The position numbers were made by a program, and so were the translations under genes. Below the pieces are notes generated by a model, which was given only the letters and a program-made list of their open reading frames with translations, was not told the DNA's origin and searched no databases. A DNA stretch of 64,000 nt from Bradyrhizobium tropiciagri. GTDB lineage: Bacteria > Pseudomonadota > Alphaproteobacteria > Rhizobiales > Xanthobacteraceae. The DNA lies in contig NZ_JAFCKF010000004.1 of assembly GCF_018130545.1 (NCBI RefSeq), positions 1 through 64,000 of the forward strand, read 5' to 3'. Position 1 is the stretch's first letter; the number at the start of each line of letters is the position of its first letter. This document shows positions 34,996 through 43,930 of this stretch, piece by piece.

Positions 34996-35799
34996 CTATC
35001 GATAGTCCTTGTTGTCGATCACCTTGCCGTCCTTGCCCACACCGGCGTCGGTCGGCATGCATTCGACCTGCACGAGGTCGGGATAGAGCTCCCAGGTTCG
35101 CACCAGGAATTTCCTGCGGATTCCGTAGGAGGTGATGACACAGCGGTTCAAGACCGGGCTGACCGCCGCGGCGACGTAGCCGGGATAGAACAGCGAGCCA
35201 TGATGGAGCACGCTCCAGATCTCGTTGAACCAGGTCGAGCGCACCCGGAAGGTCACCGTGTTCTGCTCGGTGCAGGGCAGTGTCTCGCAACCATAGACCT
35301 CGTGGACTTCCAGGCCTTCGGTCTGTGAACTGGAGAGGTTCTGCGAGTTGGAAAGATAGAGCTGCTCGTCGTGCTGCACCGTGGCGAGGTACCAGGGCAG
35401 CGTCACGGCGACCGTTGCCGCGCCGTAGATGAGGTAGCAGACGGCGATCGTCGCCAGGATCATGATTCCGCCGCGCGCCTTGCTGAATTCCGGATCGCCA
35501 TAGGCGTCCTTGGCGTAGACGCAGCGCGCCCACAGCGCGCGGTAGCCGGCGAACACCCAGCGCAGGAAGCGGTAGATCCGCCAGGTCACCGGCGCGATCA
35601 GCTGCAGGTAGATCCAGCCGCAGGAGCGGACGAACTGCGACCAGAACCGGCCGAGCATGGTCAATTCGCGGTGCGCGCGCCCGAGATCGGACTGGTCATA
35701 GGACTTCTTGGCCTCATAGGCCTTGGTCTTGAAGTCGGACAGCGTCTTGTCGATGCCGTGCAGCAACGCATCAGCGTCGTTAGGCGGCTTTTCGGTCAT
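34996..35799 (-). CDS. Membrane protein of the AAA+ operon
   Basis: 267 residues from the ATG at 35799, which overlaps the end of the AAA+ gene by 20 bp. Helical amphipathic N-terminus (about 1-50), hydrophobic stretches around IYLQLIAPVTWRIYRFLRW and IMILATIAVCYLIYGAATVA, then a long soluble part with cysteines (YGCETLPCTE) and FRVRSTWFNEIWSVLHHG. No family recognised. Probably anchors the AAA+ and coiled-coil proteins at the inner membrane. Last gene of the operon. Confidence 0.75.
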   Translation of the reverse strand: MTEKPPNDADALLHGIDKTLSDFKTKAYEAKKSYDQSDLGRAHRELTMLGRFWSQFVRSCGWIYLQLIAPVTWRIYRFLRWVFAGYRALWARCVYAKDAYGDPEFSKARGGIMILATIAVCYLIYGAATVAVTLPWYLATVQHDEQLYLSNSQNLSSSQTEGLEVHEVYGCETLPCTEQNTVTFRVRSTWFNEIWSVLHHGSLFYPGYVAAAVSPVLNRCVITSYGIRRKFLVRTWELYPDLVQVECMPTDAGVGKDGKVIDNKDYR

Positions 35800-37993
35800 G
35801 GGCGATCCAGTTCGACGTGAAGTTGCGGCTCGCGGCATCGAAGCCGATGTCGAGCGTCCCGCCGAAGGCGGCATCCGCCATCGTCCTCTCGACGATCATG
35901 GCCTCGATGCGCTTGATGCGCCCGGGCAGGCCGCGCGCTCCGATCTCGGGCGAATAGGTCTTGTCGCAGAACTCGCGCAACTGGGCCTCGGGGAAGCGTA
36001 CCTCGATCGATTGCGCCTTGTAGAAGGCGTTGATGCGCGAGATCTCGCGGAACACGATCTTCTCGATCGTCTCCATGTTGAGCTTGTGGAACAGGATGAT
36101 GTTCTCGCGGCCGTCGAAGCGGTTCAGGAATTCGGTTCGGAACGACTTCTTCAGATCGCGGATGGTGAGTTCGTAGGCCTCTTCCTGGCTCAGATCGCCG
36201 GGACCGGTGCCGACCCGCAGCGCATGATCCGCGCCGATATTGGTGGTCATCGGCATCACCACGTCGCCGAACTCGACCTTGCGGCCCAGATTGTCGCGGC
36301 AGCGGCCGTCGTCGAGGATGTTGAGGCAGATGTTGAAGATGTCGGGGTGAGCCTTTTCGATCTCGTCCCACAGCATGACCTGATACGGATTGGCCCGCAC
36401 CGAGTTGGTCATCTCGCCGCCCGCAGCGAAACCGTCATAGCCCGGAGGCGCGCCGATCAGCTTGGTGACGTCGTTCTTCTCCATGAACTCGCCCATGTCG
36501 TAGCGGTTCAGCGCCTTGTCGGTATCGAACAGCGCCTCCGCCAACCCCTTGGCAACTTCGGTTTTGCCGACGCCGCTGGCGCCGCAGAACAGGAACGGTA
36601 GCGGCTTGTCGGTGCGCCGTCCCCGCCGCCAGACCTTGACCGCACGATCGACATGATCGAGCACCGCGTCCTGGCCGAACACGCGCCGCTTCAGCGAGCC
36701 GTGGAGATTAAGCAGCTTGACGGCGTCGTTCTGCTTGAGCTTGGAGGCGTCGATGCCCGAGATCAGCGAAAATTCGTCGATCACCATATCTGCGGTGAAC
36801 AGCAGCCGATCGTTGATCTCCTTGGTGACAGCCTTGTATTTCACCCGGTTCTCGTCGACGGCTGCCTGGGTCCGCGCGATCTCGCCGCGCAGCTGGAGAA
36901 TTTCGGGCGTTGCATAGCCGGACGCCCTGGCGATCAGATCGAAATCGGCATCGCCGGCGGAGGCCTTGCCGGCGGGCTCGTCGAGGTGCCGCTTCTTCTC
37001 CTCCTCCTCGAGGGTGCGCAGCTGGGCCTCCATGTGCGCGATCGACTTCTCGCCCTCGCGTTGCGCCGCGTAATAGCCCTTGATCCTGGCCTGGTATTCG
37101 GCGAACTCGGCCTTGTGGCGGGCGATGGCGGCGCGCACGCTGGCGGCCTTCTCGTCATTTCCGGAGCCCGGTCCGGCGGCCGCGAGACGCGCGAGCTCGG
37201 CTTCCAGCTCCGCGAGCAGCGGTGGCGTCGAATGCGCTCGCAACAGATAGCGCGCCATGCCGCGGTCGAGCAGGGTGCGGGTGCGCGCGGGCTGTGCAGC
37301 GGTGAGGCCGGTGTCGAGCGAACGGTACTTGCTCGACATGTCGATCGCGGCCCTGACCGCCGCCGGATCGATCCGGACCCCGTAATTCTCCTCGAGGTCC
37401 TTGGCGCCGTGAAGCGCGATTTCCTCGAGTTCAGCGCCGACCGGCTCGGTCAGATCCATCAGCGTGAAGTGATCGCGGAAGTCGGAATGACATTTGAGGA
37501 CCTGGGTCAGGTCCGCCTCGCGCACCTCGAGGAAGACCTGGGTCTTCTTCGCCTTCACCATCGCCGTCAACGCGTTGACGATGTGCATCAGCCCGCTGTT
37601 GCGCAGCGCATCGATCAGATCGAGCGTATCCTCGACGATCAGGACGCTGTCGGGAGTGCGGTTCAACGTCGCGAAGATGGTCTTGAACTGCTTGACGATG
37701 GCGTCGTTGTCGCCGAGGCCGAACAGGCCGTCGGTGTCGAGCCAGAACAGTCGCTTGTTGACGATGTCGAACGGCGCGTCGGGGTCGGCCTTGCGCGCCT
37801 GCAGCGCCAGCGCCAGCGTGGTGATGCCGACGCCGCTCGGACCGGACACGATCACGCTGTTGGCCTCCATCCGCGTCAGGATGGTGCACAGTTCCTCGAA
37901 CTTCTCCGCGCAGCCAACCAGCTTGAAGTTCTTGCGCTCGGCGAGCTTCTCGCTTCCGGTGATCAGGAAGTTGTCGGCCATTGGGATTTCCAT
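35780..37993 (-). CDS. ClpA/ClpB-like double AAA+ ATPase with altered first P-loop
   Basis: 737 residues (733 if starting at the ATG 37981). First AAA+ region: SGPSGVGITTL in place of a Walker A, with Ile57 where Lys is expected, and SVLIVEDTLDLID as Walker B. A charged coiled-coil-rich middle (about 270-400). Second AAA+ domain: CGASGVGKTEVAKGLAEAL, Walker B MLWDEIEKAHPD and a sensor/D2-small part EFLNRFD, all intact. This is the Hsp100 layout without the usual N-domain and without a ClpP-binding loop I can see. The upstream coiled-coil and downstream membrane proteins suggest a dedicated complex. Substrate unknown. Confidence 0.85.
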   Translation of the reverse strand: MEIPMADNFLITGSEKLAERKNFKLVGCAEKFEELCTILTRMEANSVIVSGPSGVGITTLALALQARKADPDAPFDIVNKRLFWLDTDGLFGLGDNDAIVKQFKTIFATLNRTPDSVLIVEDTLDLIDALRNSGLMHIVNALTAMVKAKKTQVFLEVREADLTQVLKCHSDFRDHFTLMDLTEPVGAELEEIALHGAKDLEENYGVRIDPAAVRAAIDMSSKYRSLDTGLTAAQPARTRTLLDRGMARYLLRAHSTPPLLAELEAELARLAAAGPGSGNDEKAASVRAAIARHKAEFAEYQARIKGYYAAQREGEKSIAHMEAQLRTLEEEEKKRHLDEPAGKASAGDADFDLIARASGYATPEILQLRGEIARTQAAVDENRVKYKAVTKEINDRLLFTADMVIDEFSLISGIDASKLKQNDAVKLLNLHGSLKRRVFGQDAVLDHVDRAVKVWRRGRRTDKPLPFLFCGASGVGKTEVAKGLAEALFDTDKALNRYDMGEFMEKNDVTKLIGAPPGYDGFAAGGEMTNSVRANPYQVMLWDEIEKAHPDIFNICLNILDDGRCRDNLGRKVEFGDVVMPMTTNIGADHALRVGTGPGDLSQEEAYELTIRDLKKSFRTEFLNRFDGRENIILFHKLNMETIEKIVFREISRINAFYKAQSIEVRFPEAQLREFCDKTYSPEIGARGLPGRIKRIEAMIVERTMADAAFGGTLDIGFDAASRNFTSNWIAHDRKAA

Positions 37994-38050
37994 CGGTCAG
38001 GCTTGCACATGAAGGAGGCCGGACCGGCAGTGCCGGTCCGGCAGCGGACC

Positions 38051-39694
38051 TCAGATCTGCCCGAACGTGATCTCCTTGTCGTCGACCGGTTTCGGTGCCG
38101 CGGAAGCGGCCGGCGCGGCGGCATCCCTGGCGTCCATGCCGATGCTCTCCTGCAGCCGCGCCCGCACGGTCGCAGTGACGTCGCTGAGCTCTCCGAGCCG
38201 GCTCTGGATGTTGGAGAGCCCGTCTTCCCGCAGCTTGTTGGCGGCCTGCAGCGATTCGGCGATGTTCGACATCGACTCGACCTTCTCCATGATCCGCTTG
38301 GATGCCTCGTCGACCTGCAGCGCCTGGCGGATGACCTCCTTGTTGGCGACGTCGTCGGTCACCGCATTCATCGCCCGCATCGAATCGCGCACGCTCTCCG
38401 AGGCCTCATTGAGCGCCGAATTGTTGAGCGCCTGGATGGTGGTGTTCAGGCTGGTTGCGACGCTCGCGATGCCGTCGCTGGAGAGCTCACGCAGGTTGAC
38501 GTTCTGCTTGCCGAGCGCGTCGTGGAAGGTGTTGGCGTCGACCGCGTCCTTTTCGAGATCGGCCACGGTCTTCTTGGTGCCGCGGCCGCTGTCCAGCAGC
38601 GCGGTGACGTGGCGCTCGAAATCGTTCTTCTTGCGCTCGCGCTCGAGCCGGGCGAGCGTATCCTCGCCCTCCTTTGCGGTCGACAACGCCTGCACCTTCT
38701 CCTTGTTTGCCGCGGAGGCGAGGTCGATGCCTTTGTCGAGAATCGCGACCACCGTGATCATCTGCGAGTTGATCTTGACGAGCTTGTCGGCCTGGCCCTC
38801 GATGCCGCCGAGTTCGTCGCGCAATTCCGAGACCGTGACCTGCGACTTGTCGATGTAATCGAGCGCCGCCTTGATGATGCCCTCGACGCGCTTGACGTGC
38901 TCGGGGCCGGAGATGTCGAGCATCTTGCGGACCTGATCCTTCTCGGCCTTGAACTTGCCCTGCTTGGCGTCGTGCTCGGCCTTCTCCGTGATGATCGCCT
39001 GCGCCTTGTCACGGCAGGTCTTCAGGGCCTCGATTCCCTTGGCGATCAGCAGTTCCTTAGCGGCGATTTCGGCCTGCGCGGATTTCTTGATGCCGCCGAA
39101 CAGGCCGGTCTGCGTCTTCAGCTGGGCGATGTCGCGATCGAGCATGTCCTTGTCGGAGTTGATCTGCCGCGCTTCGGACTCGACCTGCGCAGTCCGGCGG
39201 TCCCAATCGGCCTCGCGCTTGCGATCCTCCTCGATCTCCGCGAAGGTATCCAGCACGACATTGTCGCCGGCGGTGCGCAGCGTGTAGAGCGCATCGAGAT
39301 TGTCGACCAGCGGCCGGATCATCTCGCGGAAATCGAGCACGCCCTTGTTCATGTCGGCAAAGGTCTGCTTCATCTTGGCGAAGACCGTCGTCGACGACAG
39401 CTCGATCAGCTTGCGCTGCATCAGCGTGCGCTGCTGCGCCAGATATTCCTTGTAGCTCTCGAGCTGCTTGATCGACGCCTTGCACTCCTCGGCGAGGTCG
39501 GGCGAGAGCAGCGTTCCGATCTGGCGGCTGCGCTCTTCCGGCGCGGTGTCGGGGTTAAAGACGATCTTGGCCACCGGATTGGCCGTGATGTCGACGGGGG
39601 CTGCCTGCGCCGCCTGCTTCGGCGCCATCCGCGCCTTCACGGCCTCATTGAGCGCGGTCGATTCGGCGAGTTTCGGGGATGCAGAGGTAGACAT
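38051..39694 (-). CDS. Long coiled-coil protein of the AAA+ operon
   Basis: 547 residues from the ATG at 39694 (AGGAGA 9 nt upstream; the earlier ATG at 39724 has none). Almost entirely charged alpha-helix with heptads from about residue 60 to 500, for example DRKREADWDRRTAQVESEAR. One short glycine-bearing loop (TGLFGGIKK) interrupts it. No membrane segment. Reminiscent in form of TelA or of phage-shock-type proteins, but I see none of their signature motifs. First gene of the three-gene operon; a likely substrate or adaptor of the AAA+ protein. Confidence 0.75.
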   Translation of the reverse strand: MSTSASPKLAESTALNEAVKARMAPKQAAQAAPVDITANPVAKIVFNPDTAPEERSRQIGTLLSPDLAEECKASIKQLESYKEYLAQQRTLMQRKLIELSSTTVFAKMKQTFADMNKGVLDFREMIRPLVDNLDALYTLRTAGDNVVLDTFAEIEEDRKREADWDRRTAQVESEARQINSDKDMLDRDIAQLKTQTGLFGGIKKSAQAEIAAKELLIAKGIEALKTCRDKAQAIITEKAEHDAKQGKFKAEKDQVRKMLDISGPEHVKRVEGIIKAALDYIDKSQVTVSELRDELGGIEGQADKLVKINSQMITVVAILDKGIDLASAANKEKVQALSTAKEGEDTLARLERERKKNDFERHVTALLDSGRGTKKTVADLEKDAVDANTFHDALGKQNVNLRELSSDGIASVATSLNTTIQALNNSALNEASESVRDSMRAMNAVTDDVANKEVIRQALQVDEASKRIMEKVESMSNIAESLQAANKLREDGLSNIQSRLGELSDVTATVRARLQESIGMDARDAAAPAASAAPKPVDDKEITFGQI

Positions 39695-40450
39695 TGCAGT
39701 CGTCTCCTGGTCTGGCGGTTCCAAAAGGGAGCCGCATAGGCAGCGCGGGCGTGAAAGCCGCGCTGCGCGAAAGAAATCGTCCTTAGGCAGCTAACATGAG
39801 AAATCCGGCCGATGCGGAAACTAGATGCAGCTCCTCAGCCGCACAACCATAGGGAGGCCCCATTCGAGCGGTTAACCAAACGAAGTCCCGACATTGTTTA
39901 CGCATCGTTCTGCGGTTGCTGAGTGTTTCAGCCCGGAAGGAAGCTCATTGATTTATTTCGCTGGCTGATTTGTCGCTTTGCGCCGCGTCCGGTTCGATTG
40001 AATCTTCGCGGGCCGGTCCTGGACTGATCATGGGTTGATCTGAGGCACACTTTGCGTTGGTCACCCAGGAGATGCGCTCTCGCCTTGACGCCCGCAAGGG
40101 TCGACAGCGATTTGAACTCAAGTGGGCCCTGGCGCGCGGAAGCCGTCCGCCGATCGGGCTAAACATTTGAATCTGCTTCGGAAGTAACCTTCCTATCCGG
40201 CTTTCGCTGACCTGTTGTCGACGCGAGAAAATCGTAGCGAGTTCAATGATATGCGGGTTCGAGATTTTATTTTGAATGGCGCGTTATTCATGTCACGGCC
40301 GCCGCACGGCGACAGCCGCGAGAGGCAGGAACCTGCATCGGATCCGCCGATTGTCAGGAAGCCAGTTATGTTGGGTCGGTTGAACCCCATACTGTCTATG
40401 CTGGCCCGTCACGGGCGGCTGGCGTGCTCGATCAAGCTGGAGCGTACGAC
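39695..40450. other. 756-bp intergenic region, no supported gene
   Basis: Divergent spacer between the AAA+ operon and the DUF2945 gene. Short open frames on both strands are unconvincing. It must hold two promoters; I could not identify a clean EcfG or sigma-32 consensus by eye. Confidence 0.4.
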
Positions 40451-40660
40451 ATGAGCAGGAGATTCAAGGTCGGGGATCACGTCGGATGGAATTCCGAGGC
40501 CGGGCACGTCTCAGGCACCATCATCGCGGTTCACACCAGCGATTTCGATTACAAGGGGCACACGCATCGCGCCTCTGAGGCCGATCCGCAATACGAGATC
40601 AAGAGCGACAAGACCGATCACGTCGCGGCCCATAAGGGCAGCGCGCTGCATCGCGTGTGA
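40451..40660 (+). CDS. DUF2945 (hypervirulence-associated Tudor-like) protein
   Basis: 69 residues: RFKVGDHVGWNSEAGHVSGTI, HTHRASEADPQYEIKSDKTD and HVAAHKGSALHRV cover the whole family pattern. It is a small beta-barrel domain common in Rhizobiales; function unclear. It ends 12 bases before the DUF488 gene, so the two form an operon. Confidence 0.9.
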   Translation: MSRRFKVGDHVGWNSEAGHVSGTIIAVHTSDFDYKGHTHRASEADPQYEIKSDKTDHVAAHKGSALHRV

Positions 40661-40672
40661 CGGAGGCGCGGC

Positions 40673-41221
40673 GTGGCGCTTCCGTTCTTCACGATCGGCC
40701 ATTCCAACCGCAGTCTTGAGGATTTCATCGCCGTCCTCACCGCGGCCGCCATCGACCGTGTCGTCGACATCCGAACGGTGCCGCGGTCGCGCACCAATCC
40801 GCAGTTCAACAAGGACACGCTGCCCACGCCGTTGGCCGCTGTTGATATCTCGTACGAGCATCTGGCTGATCTCGGCGGGCTCCGCGGCAAGGCGCGCAGC
40901 GTGCCATCCTCCGTCAACGCGTTCTGGAGCAACGAGAGCTTTCACAACTACGCAGACTATGCCTTGTCGCCGCAGTTTCACGCGAGCCTGCAGCATCTGC
41001 GCGACGAAGGCCACCGGCAACGCTGCGCGATGATGTGCTCGGAAGCGGTGTGGTGGCGCTGCCACCGCCGCATCGTCGCCGATTATCTCATCGCCTCCGG
41101 AGAGACCGTCGTCCACATCATGGGGGAAGGGCGCCTGGAGCCCGCCCGCCTTACCGAAGGCGCCGTCGTGCAGAGCGATGGGACAGTGATCTATCCGGCG
41201 ACCGGTGAACTGGATTTATGA
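40673..41221 (+). CDS. DUF488 family protein
   Basis: 182 residues from a GTG. TIGHSNRSLEDF at the N-terminus, DIRTVPRSRTNPQFN, and MMCSEAVWWRCHRRIVADYL with the conserved Cys and HR pair are the signatures. DUF488 proteins lie often with stress genes and have no confirmed reaction. Co-transcribed with the DUF2945 gene upstream; GGAGGCG precedes the start. Confidence 0.9.
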   Translation: MALPFFTIGHSNRSLEDFIAVLTAAAIDRVVDIRTVPRSRTNPQFNKDTLPTPLAAVDISYEHLADLGGLRGKARSVPSSVNAFWSNESFHNYADYALSPQFHASLQHLRDEGHRQRCAMMCSEAVWWRCHRRIVADYLIASGETVVHIMGEGRLEPARLTEGAVVQSDGTVIYPATGELDL

Positions 41222-41258
41222 GGGCGACGCTTGCGGCCGCGGCATGGCGACAGGCGCC

Positions 41259-42413
41259 TCACTCCACGCTGCGCTTCCAATAGCCGGTGCCGAGTTTGCC
41301 GGTGATCACGGCGGTGGCGTCGTGGACTTCGTAGGATCCGGCGTCGCTGTAGTTCCTCAGTCCCTTCAGCGCGTGCAGCGTCCAGCGGCCGTTGGCGAAG
41401 GTCACGGTGCCTTCGTGGGCTTGTGCCGAGCGGAACGGCTCGGCGTGGAATTTGTAGGTGCCGTCGGCCAGGATCTGCCAGATCCAGCGCGACTGGCCGC
41501 GGCCGCTCGCCACCATGATCTCCCAGGTGCCGACCAGCGCGGGATCGATGGCGCCGGTTGAGGCTGCCGGCGCCGTCGACACTGCCGGAGCCGCCGCGGC
41601 CGGCGTTGCGTTCGCCTGTTTCGCCGTCTCGGCCGGCGGCGCGCCCGCCAGATAGATCGCCTTGCGCGACAGTGAGCCGTAGACGAACGGCTGCTGCTCG
41701 TTGCGGGTCGCCTCCATCACGTCGTCGCGGACGTTGCGGAACATGAAGGTGACCTCGACGCCTGGCGTCTCGATGTTGTGCAGCAACGCCGCGGCGAACG
41801 GACTGTTGCGGCCGTCGCCGTCGAGCGCGGTGGTGCCGTCGCGCGCCGCATAGGCGACCAGCACGTTGCCGACCGGCTCGATGCGGCCGAGCCCGCTGGT
41901 TGTCGCTGCACGCGTCGCAACCGAGCGGCTCATCTTCGCCGCGAATGGATTGTTGCGGCAGGCATCGAGGATGACGAGGCCGAGACTTCCGGTGCTCGAG
42001 ACCTGCAGCATCACGCTCTGCAGGCTGATCGCTTCATTGGCGGCGTCGGTGTCGCGCTTCAGTTCGGCATCGACCGGGATCAGCCAGTTGTCGCCGTTGA
42101 TCTCCATGCCATGGCCGGCGAAGTACACCGCGGCCATGTCGGCGCCGGCGGCATTGTGCCCGAACGCGATCAGGCCGCGCCGCATCTCGTCGAAGCTGCC
42201 ATTGGTGATCAGGGTCACCGCGAAGCCGAGACGCTTCAGCGCCGCGGCGATGTCGCCGGCATCGGTCGGCGGATTCGACAGTGCCGGCACGCTTCTGTAG
42301 GCGCCGTTACCGATCACCAGCGCCACCCGCTTGCCGTCGGCCGCGACCGGCGCGGCAAAGCCCGCGAGCACGGCAGTGAAGGCCAGTCCCGAAACAAACG
42401 CGCGCCGGTTCAT
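41259..42413 (-). CDS. Secreted caspase-family (metacaspase-like) protein
   Basis: 384 residues. Signal peptide MNRRAFVSGLAFTAVLAGFA with an Arg pair, so Tat export is possible. Peptidase C14 domain: RVALVIGNGAYRSV, then YFAGHGMEI with H101 and LVILDACRNNPF with C152, so the His-Cys dyad is complete. After an Ala/Pro-rich linker (about 270-295) a small C-terminal domain reads GTWEIMVASGRGQ and YKFHAEPFRS, a lipocalin-like or heme-free barrel. Periplasmic orthocaspase of unknown target; monocistronic. Confidence 0.85.
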   Translation of the reverse strand: MNRRAFVSGLAFTAVLAGFAAPVAADGKRVALVIGNGAYRSVPALSNPPTDAGDIAAALKRLGFAVTLITNGSFDEMRRGLIAFGHNAAGADMAAVYFAGHGMEINGDNWLIPVDAELKRDTDAANEAISLQSVMLQVSSTGSLGLVILDACRNNPFAAKMSRSVATRAATTSGLGRIEPVGNVLVAYAARDGTTALDGDGRNSPFAAALLHNIETPGVEVTFMFRNVRDDVMEATRNEQQPFVYGSLSRKAIYLAGAPPAETAKQANATPAAAAPAVSTAPAASTGAIDPALVGTWEIMVASGRGQSRWIWQILADGTYKFHAEPFRSAQAHEGTVTFANGRWTLHALKGLRNYSDAGSYEVHDATAVITGKLGTGYWKRSVE

Positions 42414-42486
42414 GCTGGACCCGATCCGAGGTGACCGGCACAGGGTATCGCAGCCGGCGCGACGCGGCCACGGAAATGGCGTTGCG

Positions 42487-43719
42487 TCAGGCCGCCTGCT
42501 TCGGCGTCCAGACGCCGGCCGGCACCGGCTCGGCCGGCAGCAGATTGGCGCCGGCGGCCCCCGCGATCGACATCGTGATCTCGTGGATGTCCTGCATCGA
42601 GCGCTGCATCGAGAAGCGCGGATAGAGCTCGCGCATCGTGGTCGCGGTCGCCGCCTGCGCGCTTACCGGATCGACCAGCACGGCCTCGACGGCGGCGGCG
42701 ATGCTCGTCGTCTCCCGGCCGAAGCTGTAGGGCGCGAGATGCGGCATCTCCTTGGCCGAGAAGCGGTTGGCGTCGAACACCGGCACGGTGCCGGCGCCGA
42801 GCGCGAAGAACACCCGGTCATGCACCGACCCGTCGATATTTGGATTGAGCGAGACCGCGCCGAGATAGCTGCCGAGACCCTCGCGCATCGCATCGAAGGT
42901 CATCGCGCCGAGCACGCGGGCCGGACGTCCGCTGACGTCGAGATCGCTCCAGCCGCCGCCGATGAAATCGACCGGATAATCCGCGAGCACCGCGCCGACC
43001 TCGCGGGTGCGCACGCCCCTGGTGTAATTGTCGAGCCGGGTCAGGATCACGTTGAACAGATCGCCGCCCGGCTTCAGGTAGACCAGATGCTGCTCGGCGA
43101 CGTCGACGATGATCTTGGGAAACGCGCCGCAGGTCTTGCCTTGCGCCTCGGCGATCGCGTCGAACAGCAGCGCGAACAGCTTTGGCGGCATGGTCTTGCG
43201 CCAGCCGCGCTCGAGGCCCAGCGGATTCCAGCCGGACTTGGCGAAGATCAGCCGGCCGTTGCGCTGTTCGGGCGGCAGGCCGCCGAAGAAACCGGGATCG
43301 GGGATGCCCATATGGGTCGCGAACACGCTGCCATTGGCGCCCAGATGATCGCGGTTGAACGCGGCGTGGTCCGGAAACACGTAGCCATGCGCGGCATAGC
43401 GGCTCTCGAGCCCGTGGCGCTTGGCGAAATAGCAGGGGTGGTCGCAGAACCAGGTGAAGACGGGGATCTGCGCGACGTCCCAGAACAGCCTGCCGTCCTT
43501 GGTGTGGATGTCGAGCCCGATGCCGGAGAAGCCGAGCGCCATCGTCTCGGCTTTCCGCGGCAGCAGGGCGTTGAGCCGGGCCGAGAAATCCGGCGCCAGC
43601 AGATCGAGCATCTTGACCTCGTGCCCGAGCCGGTCGAGCTCGGCGGCGGCCATCGCGAGGATGCCGCGCAGCGAATCATAGGTGGTGTTGCTGGAATACA
43701 GGACGCAAATCACGGACAT
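42487..43719 (-). CDS. Glycosyltransferase, CgeB-like
   Basis: 410 residues from the ATG at 43719 (MSVICVLYSSNTTYDSLRG), with a G-rich site upstream. Two Rossmann-like halves: an N-terminal part with FSGIGLDIH and VFTWFCDHPCYFA, and a C-terminal part with VSLNPNIDGSVHDRVFFALGAG and PVFDANRF, typical of GT-B enzymes that use a DRxFEAxAxG-like motif (here HDRVFFALGAG). Probably adds a sugar to a surface glycan; divergent glf next door supplies UDP-galactofuranose, so a galactofuranosyltransferase is possible but unproven. Confidence 0.75.
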   Translation of the reverse strand: MSVICVLYSSNTTYDSLRGILAMAAAELDRLGHEVKMLDLLAPDFSARLNALLPRKAETMALGFSGIGLDIHTKDGRLFWDVAQIPVFTWFCDHPCYFAKRHGLESRYAAHGYVFPDHAAFNRDHLGANGSVFATHMGIPDPGFFGGLPPEQRNGRLIFAKSGWNPLGLERGWRKTMPPKLFALLFDAIAEAQGKTCGAFPKIIVDVAEQHLVYLKPGGDLFNVILTRLDNYTRGVRTREVGAVLADYPVDFIGGGWSDLDVSGRPARVLGAMTFDAMREGLGSYLGAVSLNPNIDGSVHDRVFFALGAGTVPVFDANRFSAKEMPHLAPYSFGRETTSIAAAVEAVLVDPVSAQAATATTMRELYPRFSMQRSMQDIHEITMSIAGAAGANLLPAEPVPAGVWTPKQAA

Positions 43720-43930
43720 GAGGCCCCCGCGCAAAATGCTGTTGCTGCGCGCGCGGACAAATCCGGTCGCTTCGCATGCTGTCAGTTGAACGGCCGAGTC
43801 GGCGGTTCCGGGCACGGAATTATCGCGGCCTTAACCAAATTCTTCGCCGGAAGTCAGCCACAGCGCCGTTGAAGCTCCGTCGGGATGTCGCGGCGGGCTA
43901 TCGCCCGGGCCCGCGCGGGGCGGGGGCCAG

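Noticed and set aside
36653-39739. 1028-codon open frame on the + strand opposite the AAA+ operon
   Set aside because: It is the antisense reading of two well-supported genes; its sequence is dominated by Leu, Arg, Asp and Gly typical of GC-rich shadows.
42331-43872. 513-codon + strand frame over the glycosyltransferase
   Set aside because: Antisense to a gene with clear GT-B motifs; no family of its own.
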